This document shows positions 6,878 to 14,175 of a stretch of DNA of 15,973 nucleotides, piece after piece. How positions within the stretch are numbered: the stretch's first letter is position 1; each line of letters opens with the position of its first letter. The notes below the pieces were generated by a model that made no database searches, was not told the origin of the DNA, and worked only from the letters and a program-made list of their open reading frames with translations. The position numbers and the translations under genes were made by a program. Source of the stretch: Pseudomonadota bacterium (GTDB taxonomy: Bacteria > Pseudomonadota > Gammaproteobacteria > Burkholderiales > Burkholderiaceae_B); the NCBI GenBank assembly GCA_023425645.1, contig JAFACG010000035.1, positions 1-15,973 on the forward strand. The letters are read 5' to 3'.

Positions 6878-7822
6878 AATCTACAGCAATTCCGATTTGT
6901 GCGTGAAACCATACGGCGCAACTTCAACCTGACTGAAGCGGCCCGTTCGCTCTATACGTCCCAGCCAGGCGTTTCCAAGGCCATCATCGAATTCGAAGAC
7001 GAGCTGGGGATCAAGATCTTCGAGCGCCATGGCAAGCGCATCAAGGGCCTGACCCGTCCCGGCGAAGCCGTGGCCGAGGTCATCGACCGCATCATGCGCG
7101 AAGTGGACAATCTCAAGCGCGTCAGCGACGACTTCGCCCGTCGCGACGAAGGCGCGCTGGTCATCGCGTGCACCCACGCCCAGGCGCGCTATCTCCTGCC
7201 CAAGGTCATCCCCGAGTTCCGTCGGCGCTTTCCCAAGGTGCACATGTCCTTGGCCGAAGGCAATCCGCCCGCGCTGGCCCAGATGGTGCTGCACGAACAG
7301 GCGGATGTCGCCATCGCCACGGAAAGCCTGGCGCTGACGCCCGGACTGGTGGCCCTGCCCGTGTATTCCTGGGAGCACACCGTCGTGGTGCGTCCTGATC
7401 ATCCTCTGGCCGACCTGCCGTCCAACAAGCAGCTGTCCATCGAGACCCTGTCGCAGTATCCCATCGTGACGTACGACCACGCCTTTTCGGGGCGGCGCTC
7501 CATCGACGAGGCTTTCGCGGCCGAAGGCATCACGCCGGACATCGTGCTGGAGGCCATCGATGCCGACGTGATCAAGACCTACGTGGACGTGGGCCTGGGC
7601 ATAGGCATCATTGCCGGCGTGGCCTTCGACCCGCGCCGCGACAAAGGACTGGTGGGCCTGTCCGCCGGGCATTTGTTCGGCACTCACCATACCCGGGTGG
7701 CCGTCAAGGCGGGCTCCTTCCTGCGTGACTACATCTTCGTGCTGCTGGAGATGCTGGCGCCGGCCCTGACCCGCGATGTGGTTCAGAATGCGCTCGACGA
7801 AAGCCAGTCCCTGGCGCCCTGA
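6875..7822 (+). CDS. cysB: CysB-type LysR regulator of sulfur assimilation
   Basis: This 315-residue LysR-family regulator is of the CysB group, which activates sulfate and sulfonate uptake and cysteine biosynthesis genes in response to acetylserine-type inducers. The start MNLQQFRFVRETIRR and the helix-turn-helix at 17-40 (FNLTEAARSLYTSQPGVSKAI) are diagnostic. The effector domain runs from about 95 to the end and includes LEAIDADVIKTYVDVGLG. Compared with enteric CysB, pocket positions Thr100, Gln103 and Thr149 are kept, but residue 102 is Ala in CTHAQARY where a Thr is usual. A sulfonate-specific paralogue (Cbl/SsuR-like) is possible. The gene begins 83 bases after mmsA with no terminator between, so some read-through is possible, but it has its own AT-rich control region. 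The ATG is preceded by GGGG at 7 bases. Confidence 0.93.
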   Translation: MNLQQFRFVRETIRRNFNLTEAARSLYTSQPGVSKAIIEFEDELGIKIFERHGKRIKGLTRPGEAVAEVIDRIMREVDNLKRVSDDFARRDEGALVIACTHAQARYLLPKVIPEFRRRFPKVHMSLAEGNPPALAQMVLHEQADVAIATESLALTPGLVALPVYSWEHTVVVRPDHPLADLPSNKQLSIETLSQYPIVTYDHAFSGRRSIDEAFAAEGITPDIVLEAIDADVIKTYVDVGLGIGIIAGVAFDPRRDKGLVGLSAGHLFGTHHTRVAVKAGSFLRDYIFVLLEMLAPALTRDVVQNALDESQSLAP

Positions 7823-7841
7823 CCCTATCCTGATTTCCCGC

Positions 7842-7864
7842 CGGGAGGCCGTTCGCGCCTCCCG
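7842..7864 (+). terminator. Weak candidate terminator after cysB
   Basis: CGGGAGGC (7842-7849) and GCCTCCCG (7857-7864) form a perfect 8-bp stem with a 7-nt loop, 19 bases after the cysB stop. The T-rich stretch CTTTTCTTCTT comes only about 20 bases later, so this may be an imperfect intrinsic terminator or simply a stabilising 3' hairpin. Confidence 0.4.
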
Positions 7865-7987
7865 CGCCGCCTGCCTGCCGGGCGCCTTTTCTTCTTACTG
7901 TTTTCCCAACGTCCTCCCTCGATGTCGCCGCTCGTGAAGGCGGCCTGAGCAGTCTGCGTCCGAAATTGAAACAGACTATCAGTGCAA

Positions 7988-8016
7988 TTGACTGTGATAA
8001 TAAGAATTATTATCAT
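7988..8016 (+). promoter_or_regulatory. Sigma-70 promoter of the DUF2325-like gene
   Basis: TTGACT (7988-7993) and TATCAT (8011-8016) are separated by exactly 17 bases, each matching the consensus hexamer at five of six positions. Transcription would start near 8023, giving a leader of about 25 bases before the ATG at 8048. Confidence 0.75.
7996..8014. promoter_or_regulatory. Fur box overlapping the promoter
   Basis: GATAATAAGAATTATTATC matches the 19-base Fur consensus (GATAATGATAATCATTATC) at 16 of 19 positions, with perfect arms GATAATAA and TTATTATC. It covers the spacer and most of the -10 element of the promoter at 7988-8016, the classic arrangement for iron-dependent repression. Fur is not encoded in the window. 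Confidence 0.88.
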
Positions 8017-8047
8017 TAACCAACTTTCACACCCCGATGGAGTTCCC

Positions 8048-8383
8048 ATGTCGCAATTCGTCAGTGCAGTCGTGGTCGGCGCAGACCGCCTAGGCAATAT
8101 CCCGGATCTGCTCAAGATCCATAACATCGCCATCAAGCACCATATCAGCGGGCGCGATCCCGCCCATCAGAAGAAGACCTTGCAGCTGCCCTCGGGCACC
8201 GAATTGCTGATCCTGCTGACGGATTTCCTGGGACACAATGTCATGAAGACATTTCGTTCCGCCGCTCAGAAGTCGGGCGTGCAGGTCGTCGCCTGCCGCC
8301 GTTCGGTCTGCAGCATGAAGCAGGCCCTGGCGCAGTGCGGTTACTGCGAATCCTGCCCGCTGAACAAATCCAAGACCCATTAG
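8048..8383 (+). CDS. DUF2325-like cysteine-rich small protein, probably Fur-regulated
   Basis: The 111-residue protein probably belongs to the DUF2325 family, of unknown biochemical function. It starts with a short strand (SAVVVGADRLGNIPDLL) and continues with a compact alpha/beta arrangement. A hydrophobic strand TELLILLTDFLGHNVM at 51-66 is followed by VQVVACRRSVCS. The C-terminus carries five cysteines at 83, 88, 97, 100 and 103 (ACRRSVC and QCGYCESCP), and several histidines lie at 25, 31, 32, 40 and 63, which suggests metal binding or redox function (inference). No signal peptide is seen. The open frame extends 22 codons upstream through the promoter, but the ATG at 8048 with GGAG at 8039-8042 is the start. 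The promoter lies under a Fur box and a strong terminator follows, so it is a single-gene iron-repressed unit. Confidence 0.85.
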   Translation: MSQFVSAVVVGADRLGNIPDLLKIHNIAIKHHISGRDPAHQKKTLQLPSGTELLILLTDFLGHNVMKTFRSAAQKSGVQVVACRRSVCSMKQALAQCGYCESCPLNKSKTH

Positions 8384-8453
8384 CCCTAAGCTGGCCGCAC
8401 GCCTGGCGACGCGGCATGGCGGGCAGGGAATCTTCAGGCGCTGAAAAAGACAG

Positions 8454-8483
8454 GGCCGTTGCATGTCGTGCAACGGCCTTTTT
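8454..8483 (+). terminator. Rho-independent terminator after the DUF2325-like gene
   Basis: GGCCGTTGCA (8454-8463) and TGCAACGGCC (8469-8478) form a perfect 10-bp stem with a 5-nt loop, followed by five T (8479-8483). It lies about 70 bases after the stop codon at 8383. Confidence 0.9.
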
Positions 8484-8517
8484 CATGATGGCGACTCTGG
8501 CGTGGAAGGGCGGGCGG

Positions 8518-8548
8518 TAAAACAAGACAGCGCCCCGAAGGGCGCTGT
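8518..8548 (-). terminator. Terminator of the NlpC/P60 gene (minus strand)
   Basis: ACAGCGCCC (8527-8535) and GGGCGCTGT (8540-8548) form a 9-bp stem with a 4-nt loop. Read on the minus strand the stem is followed by CTTGTTTTACC, a T-rich if interrupted tail. It lies 26 bases past the NlpC/P60 stop codon, so it most likely ends that transcript. Confidence 0.75.
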
Positions 8549-8574
8549 TCGACAAGGCTGCAAGCCAGGACGGG

Positions 8575-9297
8575 TTATCGGGCGCTGCGCAGGCGCGTGC
8601 CGGTGTCGGGCTGCGCGGCCGCCAGGCGGCGGGCGCCGTTGTAGCGTTTTTTCCAGTAGGCGGTCTGCATGCTTTCCACGCGTACCACGGCGCCGGTGCG
8701 CGGAGCGTGAACGAATTTGTCTTCACCCAGATAGATGCCCACGTGGGAGAAGCGCGAGCCGCGGGTGTTGAAGAAGACCAGGTCGCCCTTGCGCAGTTCG
8801 TTGCGGTTGACCGATACGCCTTCCTTGGCGATATCCTTGGACTGGCGGGGCAGCTTCAGGCCCAGGGACTTTTCCGCGGCGTAGGAAACCAGGCCGCTGC
8901 AGTCGAAGCCCGTGCTGGGGGCGTCGCCGCCGAAGCTGTATTTGACGCCCAGGAAAGAGAGGGCGGTGGAGGCCATGCCGGGGGAGTGGGACTTGCCTGT
9001 GCGGCTGGAGTCGCGCGTCTCGCCGCGGTTCTGGCGTCGTTCGCTGCTGTAGGCGATATTGATGTCGTTGCGGGCGCGGTTGGCCAGGTAGGCGCCCAGG
9101 GGATCGGATTCGGTCTGGAGATCGTAGTTGGCGAAATAATCGTCGTCGAGCTGGGCGAACTGATCCTGCTTGCTGCTTTGCTGCGTGCCGGTGGTGGCGC
9201 AGCCGGTCAGGGTCAGCGCGGCTGCAATCAACAGGTATTTGACGCTACGATAACCGGATTGCAGAAGCGCAGGCGGAGTGAGGTAATGTGGCGGCAT
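8575..9297 (-). CDS. C40-family NlpC/P60 peptidase, lipoprotein
   Basis: This 240-residue predicted lipoprotein carries an NlpC/P60 domain. Such proteins cleave peptidoglycan peptide cross-links or stem peptides (Spr/MepS, YafL and NlpC types). The N-terminus has a positively charged stretch, the hydrophobic run YLLIAAALTL and the lipobox LTGC with Cys33, so it is probably anchored in the outer membrane. The catalytic residues are present: Cys133 in GFDCSGLVSYA, His185 in FSHVGIYL and His197 in HAPRTG, with GDLVFFNT before them. Residues 36-105 are polar and low-complexity, a linker. The start ATG at 9295-9297 has no clear Shine-Dalgarno, and 20 residues precede the hydrophobic core. No in-frame ATG or GTG offers a better start. 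The gene is divergent from the UMF1-type transporter and is flanked by a terminator. Confidence 0.93.
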   Translation of the reverse strand: MPPHYLTPPALLQSGYRSVKYLLIAAALTLTGCATTGTQQSSKQDQFAQLDDDYFANYDLQTESDPLGAYLANRARNDINIAYSSERRQNRGETRDSSRTGKSHSPGMASTALSFLGVKYSFGGDAPSTGFDCSGLVSYAAEKSLGLKLPRQSKDIAKEGVSVNRNELRKGDLVFFNTRGSRFSHVGIYLGEDKFVHAPRTGAVVRVESMQTAYWKKRYNGARRLAAAQPDTGTRLRSAR

Positions 9298-9477
9298 GAC
9301 CGAGGCTTTTTTAGGGACTTGGTGGGTAGCAGCACAACCTTGATGCCTATTTTTGCTGAACTTGGCAGCAATTGATGGGTATCAGGGCTGTAAGTATGGC
9401 TAAAAGCGCATACCTTGCCGGACGTTGCTGTACTTCGAATAGTTTGGCAGTGTACCGGATGAAAATCACACCGTAAA

Positions 9478-9489
9478 GCTTTGCAAAGC
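9478..9489. repeat. 12-bp perfect palindrome
   Basis: GCTTTGCAAAGC is a perfect self-complementary sequence in the divergent intergenic region. It could be a regulator site for either flanking gene, but could also occur by chance. The binding protein is unknown. Confidence 0.55.
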
Positions 9490-9507
9490 CCAAATTCGCC
9501 ATTGATT

Positions 9508-9526
9508 CATACTGTTTCACAGTATG
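9508..9526. promoter_or_regulatory. Candidate operator dyad CATACTG-N5-CAGTATG
   Basis: CATACTG (9508-9514) and CAGTATG (9520-9526) are exact inverted copies around TTTCA. Symmetry of 14 of 14 arm bases in an intergenic gap is typical of a dimeric regulator site. It lies 110 bases before the MFS start. No adjacent regulator gene indicates which protein would bind. Confidence 0.45.
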
Positions 9527-9635
9527 CATATAGGCCGGATGGCGAGGGGAGGCGGGGCTGTCATGCTGTTGACATATAGTTTGCGAAAAATGCTCGGTTT
9601 TTAATGTTTTTTAACGAAATTTAGAGGTGGTTTGC

Positions 9636-10961
9636 ATGGTGCGACGGCTTGGTGAACGCCTAGGGAAAGCCCTTAATGATGATGTCAGGCTGCGTGAGCT
9701 CTGGGCCTGGGCCATGTACGATTTTGCAAACTCCGGCTACACCACGGTCATATTGACCAGCGTGTACAGTGCATACTTCGTGGGCGTGGTGGCGGACGGA
9801 CGCAGCTGGGCGACGCTGGCCTGGACGCTGGCGCTGTCGCTTTCCTACTTGAGCATCATGTTCACGATGCCGGCTCTGGGCGCGCGCGCGGATGCGCGCC
9901 GCGGCAAGCGCCGGCTGCTGTTCAGCAGCACCGTGGGCTGCGTGGCGTTCACCCTGCTGCTGTTCTGGGCCGGAAAGGGCGACATCCTCTGGGTATTGGT
10001 GTTCATTGCCTTGTCCAATTACTGCTATTGCATCGGCGAATCGGTGGTGGGCGCTTTCCTGCCCGAAATCGCCCGGCCGCAGGCGCTGGGGCGGGTGTCG
10101 GGCTGGGGCTGGGGATTTGGCTACTTCGGCGGCATGCTGGCCCTGGGGCTTTCCCTGGCTTTTCTGACCTGGGCGTCGGCACGGGGCTGGCCAGCCGAGC
10201 GCTACGTGCCGGGAATTGTGGTCATCACGGCGGTGCTTTTCGCGCTGTCGGCCTTGCCGTCCTTTCTGCTGTTGCGCGAGCGCAGTGCGCCGTCGGGCGT
10301 CGAAGAGCCAGGCATGCTGAGCCGCCTGGCCGTTTCCTGGCGGGACGTCAACCGCCACTTTCCGGACTTTCGCACCTTGCTGCTGTGCGGCGCCGCCTAC
10401 CAGGCCGGCATCGCCGTCGTCATCACCCTTTCGTCGGTGTACGCCACCGAAGCCATGGGCTTCACCATGGCCCAGATCATGCAGCTGATCTTCACGGTGA
10501 ACATCGCCGCCGCGGTCGGGGCGCTGGCCTTCGGGCACGTGCAGGACCGGATCGGCCATCGTCGCGCGCTGACGCTGACGCTGTGCGGCTGGCTGGTGAT
10601 GGTGGGCATCGCCGTCAGCTCGCGTTCCCTGGCCAGCTTCTGGGCCGCCGCCGCCGTGGCCGGATTGTGCATAGGCAGCAGCCAGAGCGCGGGGCGGGCG
10701 ATGGTGGGCCTGCTGGCGCCCAGGAGCCGCCTGGCCGAATTCTTCGCCTTGTGGACGTTTGCCGTCCAGCTGGCGGCGGTGTGCGGCCCCATCTCCTATG
10801 GCCTGGTGACCTGGCTGAGCGGAGGCAACCACAGGCTGGCGCTGGCCTGCACGGGGCTGTTCTTCCTGGCAGGTCTGCTGATATTGTCACGGATGAACTT
10901 CGAGCGCGGCGTGCAGGCGCGCGACGGGGCAGGGATGCCGCAGGCTGTCAGGCTTGAGTAA
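9636..10961 (+). CDS. UMF1/Atg22-like MFS transporter
   Basis: This 441-residue major-facilitator protein has about 12 transmembrane segments. The MYDFANSGYTTVILTSVY stretch at residues 27-44 is typical of the UMF1 (unknown major facilitator) group related to the vacuolar effluxer Atg22. Residues 81-94 (LGARADARRGKRRL) match the loop-2/3 motif of the superfamily. GWGWGFGYFGGMLALGLS near 155-173 is also characteristic. An upstream in-frame GTG at 9627 exists, but the ATG at 9636 is preferred because GAGGTGG (9624-9630) sits five bases before it. It ends 90 bases before acs on the same strand with no terminator between, so read-through into acs is possible. The substrate cannot be told from the sequence. 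Atg22-like proteins export amino acids in yeast, but that role need not transfer. Confidence 0.88.
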   Translation: MVRRLGERLGKALNDDVRLRELWAWAMYDFANSGYTTVILTSVYSAYFVGVVADGRSWATLAWTLALSLSYLSIMFTMPALGARADARRGKRRLLFSSTVGCVAFTLLLFWAGKGDILWVLVFIALSNYCYCIGESVVGAFLPEIARPQALGRVSGWGWGFGYFGGMLALGLSLAFLTWASARGWPAERYVPGIVVITAVLFALSALPSFLLLRERSAPSGVEEPGMLSRLAVSWRDVNRHFPDFRTLLLCGAAYQAGIAVVITLSSVYATEAMGFTMAQIMQLIFTVNIAAAVGALAFGHVQDRIGHRRALTLTLCGWLVMVGIAVSSRSLASFWAAAAVAGLCIGSSQSAGRAMVGLLAPRSRLAEFFALWTFAVQLAAVCGPISYGLVTWLSGGNHRLALACTGLFFLAGLLILSRMNFERGVQARDGAGMPQAVRLE

Positions 10962-10991
10962 GTCTGGCGCGTTACGTTTACAAAAAATCAA

Positions 10992-11017
10992 GACGGCAGG
11001 CTTTGAAGCCGGTCGTC
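10992..11017 (+). repeat. Interrupted hairpin in the acs leader
   Basis: GACG/CGTC at the base (10992-10995 with 11014-11017) and GGCT/AGCC at the top (10999-11002 with 11007-11010) form a stem broken by a 3x3 internal loop, capped by TTGA. It lies 35 bases before the acs ATG and 18 before its ribosome site. It is short and interrupted, so its significance is uncertain. I do not recognise any riboswitch class. Confidence 0.3.
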
Positions 11018-11051
11018 CAAAACACCAAATCTGGAAGAAAGGAGCCAAAAA

Positions 11052-13037
11052 ATGAGCGGTTCTACCTCTATTGAATCCGTGCTGTCGGAAAGCCGTGTGT
11101 TCCCGGTCTTCCCGGACCTGGAGCGCCATGCGCGCATCGCCGGCATGCAAGCCTACCAGGACCTGTGCATGCAGGCCGAACAGGACTATCCGGGCTACTG
11201 GGCGGGCCTGGCCCGCGACCGGCTGGTCTGGACCAAGCCCTTCACGCAGGTGCTCGACGACAGCAAGCCGCCGTTCTACAAGTGGTTCCACGACGGCGAA
11301 CTGAACGTGTCGGCCAACTGCCTGGACAAGCACCTGGGCACTCCCGTCGAGCACAAGACGGCCCTGATCTTCGAGGCCGACGACGGCGCGGTCACCAAAG
11401 TCACGTTCCGCGAACTGTACGAGCAGGTCTGCCAGTTCGCCAACGGCCTGAAGGCGCTGGGCTACAAGACCGGCGAGCGGGCCCTGATCTACATGCCCAT
11501 GTCGGTCCAGGCCATCGTGGCCATGCAGGCCTGCGCGCGCCTGGGCATCACGCATTCCGTGGTGTTCGGCGGCTTTTCCGCCAAGAGCCTGCATGAGCGC
11601 GCCGTGGACGTGGGCGCCACGCTGGTCATCACGGCCGACGAGCAGCGCCGGGGCGGCCGCGCCATTCCCCTGAAGAACGCCGTGGACGAAGCCCTGGAGG
11701 GCGGCGGCTGCGAAGCCGTGCGACATGTCATCGTGTACAAGCGCACCGGCGGCACCGTGGTCTGGCACGAGGGCCGCGACCTGTGGTGGGACGACGTCGT
11801 CAAGGGGCAGGCCGCGGAATGCGCGCCCGCGCCCGTCAATGCCGAACATCCCCTGTTCGTCCTGTATACCTCCGGTTCCACCGGCAAGCCCAAGGGCGTG
11901 CAGCATTCCTCCGCCGGCTACCTGCTGGGCGCGCTGCTGAGCGTGCAGTGGACCTTCGACGCCCAGGACAGCGACGTGTTCTGGTGTACCGCGGACATAG
12001 GCTGGGTCACCGGCCACACCTTCATCACCTACGGCCCGCTGGCCGCCGGCCTGACGCAGGTCGTGTTCGAAGGCGTGCCCACGTATCCGGACGCCGGCCG
12101 CTTCTGGGACATGATCCAGCGCCATGGCGTCACCATTTTCTACACGGCGCCCACCGCCATCCGTTCCCTGACCAAGGCGGCGGAGGCCAACGAAGCCGTG
12201 CATCCCAGGCAATACAATCTGGACTCCCTGCGCATCATCGGCTCGGTGGGCGAACCCATCAACCCCGAAGCCTGGATGTGGTACTACAAGAACGTGGGTC
12301 GCGAGCGCTGCCCCATCGTGGACACCTGGTGGCAGACCGAGACCGGCGGCCATGTCATCACGCCGCTGCCGGGCGCCACGCTCCTGAAGCCGGGCTCCTG
12401 CGGCATGCCGTTCCCCGGCATGGACGTGGCCATCGTGGACGAGGTGGGCGAAGAGGCCGAGCGCGGCAACGGCGGCTTCCTGGTAATCCGCAAGCCTTGG
12501 CCCAACATGATCCGCACCATCTGGGGCGACCCCGACCGCTTCGTCAAAAGCTATTTCCCTCCCGAGCTCAAAGGCTATTACCTGGCCGGCGACGGGGCGC
12601 AGCGCGACGCCGACGGCTACTTCTGGGTCATGGGCCGCATCGACGACGTGCTGAACGTCTCGGGTCACCGCCTGGGCACCATGGAGGTGGAATCGGCCCT
12701 GGTGGCGCACGAGCTGGTGGCCGAGGCCGCCGTGGTCGGCAAGCCGGACTCGACCACGGGCGAGGCCATCGTGGCCTTCGTGGTGCTGAACGGCGACCTG
12801 CCCTCGGGCGAGCAGGCGGACAAGATCGCCGCCGAACTGCGCGCCTGGGTGGGCAAGGAGATCGGGCCTATCGCCAAGCCGCGTGAAATCCGCTTCGGCG
12901 AGAACCTGCCCAAGACCCGCTCGGGCAAGATCATGCGGCGCCTGCTGCGCTTCGTGGCCAACAACGAGCCCATCACGCAGGACGTGTCCACGCTGGAGAA
13001 CCCCGCCATCCTGGATCAGCTCTCCGAAGCCCACTGA
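11052..13037 (+). CDS. acs: Acetyl-CoA synthetase (AMP-forming)
   Basis: This 661-residue adenylate-forming enzyme activates acetate to acetyl-CoA through acetyl-AMP. The nucleotide-binding motif [13 protein letters not shown] lies at 271-283, the A5-type motif [10 protein letters not shown] at 424-433, the hinge region [15 protein letters not shown] at 528-542, and the catalytic [11 protein letters not shown] at 620-630. Lys626 is the residue that protein acetyltransferases modify in the family. The acetate-pocket residues agree with Acs rather than propionyl-CoA synthetase: Val319-Thr320 in GWVTGH, Val399 in IGSVGEP, and the tandem Trp426-427. AAAGGAG precedes the ATG at 11052. Transcription ends at a strong terminator 38 bases downstream. 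No actP or other acetate gene adjoins it. Confidence 0.97.
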   Translation: MSGSTSIESVLSESRVFPVFPDLERHARIAGMQAYQDLCMQAEQDYPGYWAGLARDRLVWTKPFTQVLDDSKPPFYKWFHDGELNVSANCLDKHLGTPVEHKTALIFEADDGAVTKVTFRELYEQVCQFANGLKALGYKTGERALIYMPMSVQAIVAMQACARLGITHSVVFGGFSAKSLHERAVDVGATLVITADEQRRGGRAIPLKNAVDEALEGGGCEAVRHVIVYKRTGGTVVWHEGRDLWWDDVVKGQAAECAPAPVNAEHPLFVLYTSGSTGKPKGVQHSSAGYLLGALLSVQWTFDAQDSDVFWCTADIGWVTGHTFITYGPLAAGLTQVVFEGVPTYPDAGRFWDMIQRHGVTIFYTAPTAIRSLTKAAEANEAVHPRQYNLDSLRIIGSVGEPINPEAWMWYYKNVGRERCPIVDTWWQTETGGHVITPLPGATLLKPGSCGMPFPGMDVAIVDEVGEEAERGNGGFLVIRKPWPNMIRTIWGDPDRFVKSYFPPELKGYYLAGDGAQRDADGYFWVMGRIDDVLNVSGHRLGTMEVESALVAHELVAEAAVVGKPDSTTGEAIVAFVVLNGDLPSGEQADKIAAELRAWVGKEIGPIAKPREIRFGENLPKTRSGKIMRRLLRFVANNEPITQDVSTLENPAILDQLSEAH

Positions 13038-13075
13038 AAACGCCGCGTCTTCTTTTTTTGGTAGTTCCTGTTTGG

Positions 13076-13107
13076 CCCTGGTTCTTCATTCGAACCAGGG
13101 TTTTTTT
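13076..13107 (+). terminator. Rho-independent terminator after acs
   Basis: CCCTGGTTC (13076-13084) and GAACCAGGG (13092-13100) form a perfect 9-bp stem with a 7-nt loop, immediately followed by seven T (13101-13107). It begins 38 bases after the acs stop and insulates the following transporter. Confidence 0.94.
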
Positions 13108-13237
13108 ATGGGGCGGCCATGGCGTCGGACAGGTCCGGCCAGCCGGGTGTTCCTTCAACCGCCGCCGTTTCCTTGCCTGTCCCTTTGGCGTAGCATAGGG
13201 CCTGTTTCAATGAAGCGTCTACGCTGTAAAAAAGGGG

Positions 13238-14128
13238 ATGAGCTTGACCAAGGGGCAGACGCAGGACAAGGTGGCATTGGTCCTGATGGGCCTGGTGGTG
13301 CTGGCCTGGGGAATGAGCTGGGTGGTCATGAAGGCCATGACCACGTATATCGGGCCGGTGGATCTGATCGCGGTGCGCTATGCACTGGCTTTCGTATTCC
13401 TGCGGGGCTTCATGCGGCTGAAAGGGCTGCGCCTGCACGCCACGCCCTGGAAGCTGAGCCTGGGCGTGGCCGTGTTCCAGACGGTGGGCTTCCAGCTTCT
13501 CAGCCAGTTTTCGCTGCAGGCGGGCGGCGCCGGCAAGATGGTGGCCCTGGCCTACACCATGCCGTTCTGGATCGTGGTGTTTTCCTGGCCTTTGCTCAAG
13601 GAAAGACCTCAACGACGGCATATGCTGGGCATGGCCGCTGCGCTGAGCGGCCTGTTGTTGATCATAGCCCCGTGGCAAGGCATGGGGGGAGTGCTCGGTT
13701 CGCTGCTTGCCCTGCTCAGCGGCGTCAGCTGGGGCCTGGGCGCCGTATTTTCCAAGATGCTTTTCCAGCGCCATAGGGTGGAGCTGCTCAATGCCACGGT
13801 GTGGCAGTGCGTCCTGGGCATGCTGATCGTGGCGCCGCTGGCCTGGCTGGCGCCCCAGCGCGAGCCGTCCATGGAATGGCCCATGGTGGCGGGCGTGCTG
13901 TTCCTGGGCGTCATTGCCACCGGCGTGGGCTGGCTGCTGTGGATGGCGGTGATGAGCCGCGTGAGCGCGGCCGTGGCCGGCATGTCCAGCCTGGGCGTGC
14001 CGGCCCTGACCGTGCTGCTGGCCTGGCTGATGCTGGGCGAGCTGCCCACGCGCCTGGAACTGGCGGGCACGGCCTTGATCCTGCTGGGGCTGCTGATCGT
14101 GAACTGGCCGGCGCGCCGATCGGCGTGA
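13238..14128 (+). CDS. DMT-family transporter with two EamA domains
   Basis: This 296-residue inner-membrane protein of the drug/metabolite transporter superfamily has two EamA repeats (about 14-142 and 152-291), each of five hydrophobic helices. DMT members export amino acids, nucleobases, metabolites or drugs. No substrate can be assigned from this sequence. LAWGMSWVVMKA near 22-33 is the usual start of repeat one. GWLLWMAVMSRVSAAVAGMSSLGVPALTVLLAWLMLGELPT near 231-270 is typical of repeat two, with the conserved GE late in the pattern. AAGGGG at 13232-13237 touches the ATG at 13238, too close for normal initiation, but lies six bases before an in-frame TTG at 13244. The first residues may therefore start at TTG and the protein be two residues shorter. 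The gene is convergent with the ETF-QO gene, with 47 bases between. Confidence 0.9.
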   Translation: MSLTKGQTQDKVALVLMGLVVLAWGMSWVVMKAMTTYIGPVDLIAVRYALAFVFLRGFMRLKGLRLHATPWKLSLGVAVFQTVGFQLLSQFSLQAGGAGKMVALAYTMPFWIVVFSWPLLKERPQRRHMLGMAAALSGLLLIIAPWQGMGGVLGSLLALLSGVSWGLGAVFSKMLFQRHRVELLNATVWQCVLGMLIVAPLAWLAPQREPSMEWPMVAGVLFLGVIATGVGWLLWMAVMSRVSAAVAGMSSLGVPALTVLLAWLMLGELPTRLELAGTALILLGLLIVNWPARRSA

Positions 14129-14132
14129 CGGA

Positions 14133-14151
14133 CCGGCCGCCCGCGGGCCGG
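14133..14151. other. GC-only hairpin between convergent genes
   Basis: CCGGCC (14133-14138) and GGCCGG (14146-14151) flank GCCCGCG. It lies in the 47-base gap between the convergent DMT and ETF-QO genes. No T-run follows on either strand, so it is at best a weak or factor-dependent termination site. Confidence 0.3.
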
Positions 14152-14175
14152 CAAGCTGCGCAGGCGGCCTGTTTC

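Larger units (their letters stand above)
9298..9635. other. Divergent intergenic region of 338 bases with two dyads
   Basis: No convincing gene lies between the NlpC/P60 lipoprotein and the MFS transporter. A 60-codon minus-strand frame (9347-9529) has no recognisable homology. The region is AT-richer than its flanks. It contains a 12-bp perfect palindrome (9478-9489), a 19-base dyad (9508-9526), a lone TTGACA at 9569-9574 and two T-runs (9598-9602, 9607-9612) just before the MFS gene. No -10 hexamer is correctly placed for the TTGACA. It must hold the promoters of both flanking genes, which I could not place with confidence. Confidence 0.7.

Noticed and set aside
9347..9529. 60-codon minus-strand frame in the divergent gap
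   Set aside because: There is no Shine-Dalgarno or recognisable homology, and its start lies inside a symmetric dyad, so it is probably non-coding.
10965..10981. Sigma-54-like TGGCGCG element upstream of acs
   Set aside because: The required GC at the -12 position is absent (GTTTAC follows instead).
10992..11017. acs leader hairpin as a riboswitch or terminator
   Set aside because: It is too short and interrupted for a riboswitch. The T-rich side reads on the minus strand, where no gene ends.
10887..13034. Very long minus-strand open frame (over 700 codons) opposite acs
   Set aside because: Its translation is rich in Gly, His, Gln and Ala with no domain, a mirror of strongly biased codon use in acs, which is unmistakable on the other strand.
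11052..13037. Propionyl-CoA synthetase (PrpE) identity
   Set aside because: The acetate-pocket residues (Val319-Thr320, Val399, tandem Trp426-427) and the 661-residue length favour Acs.
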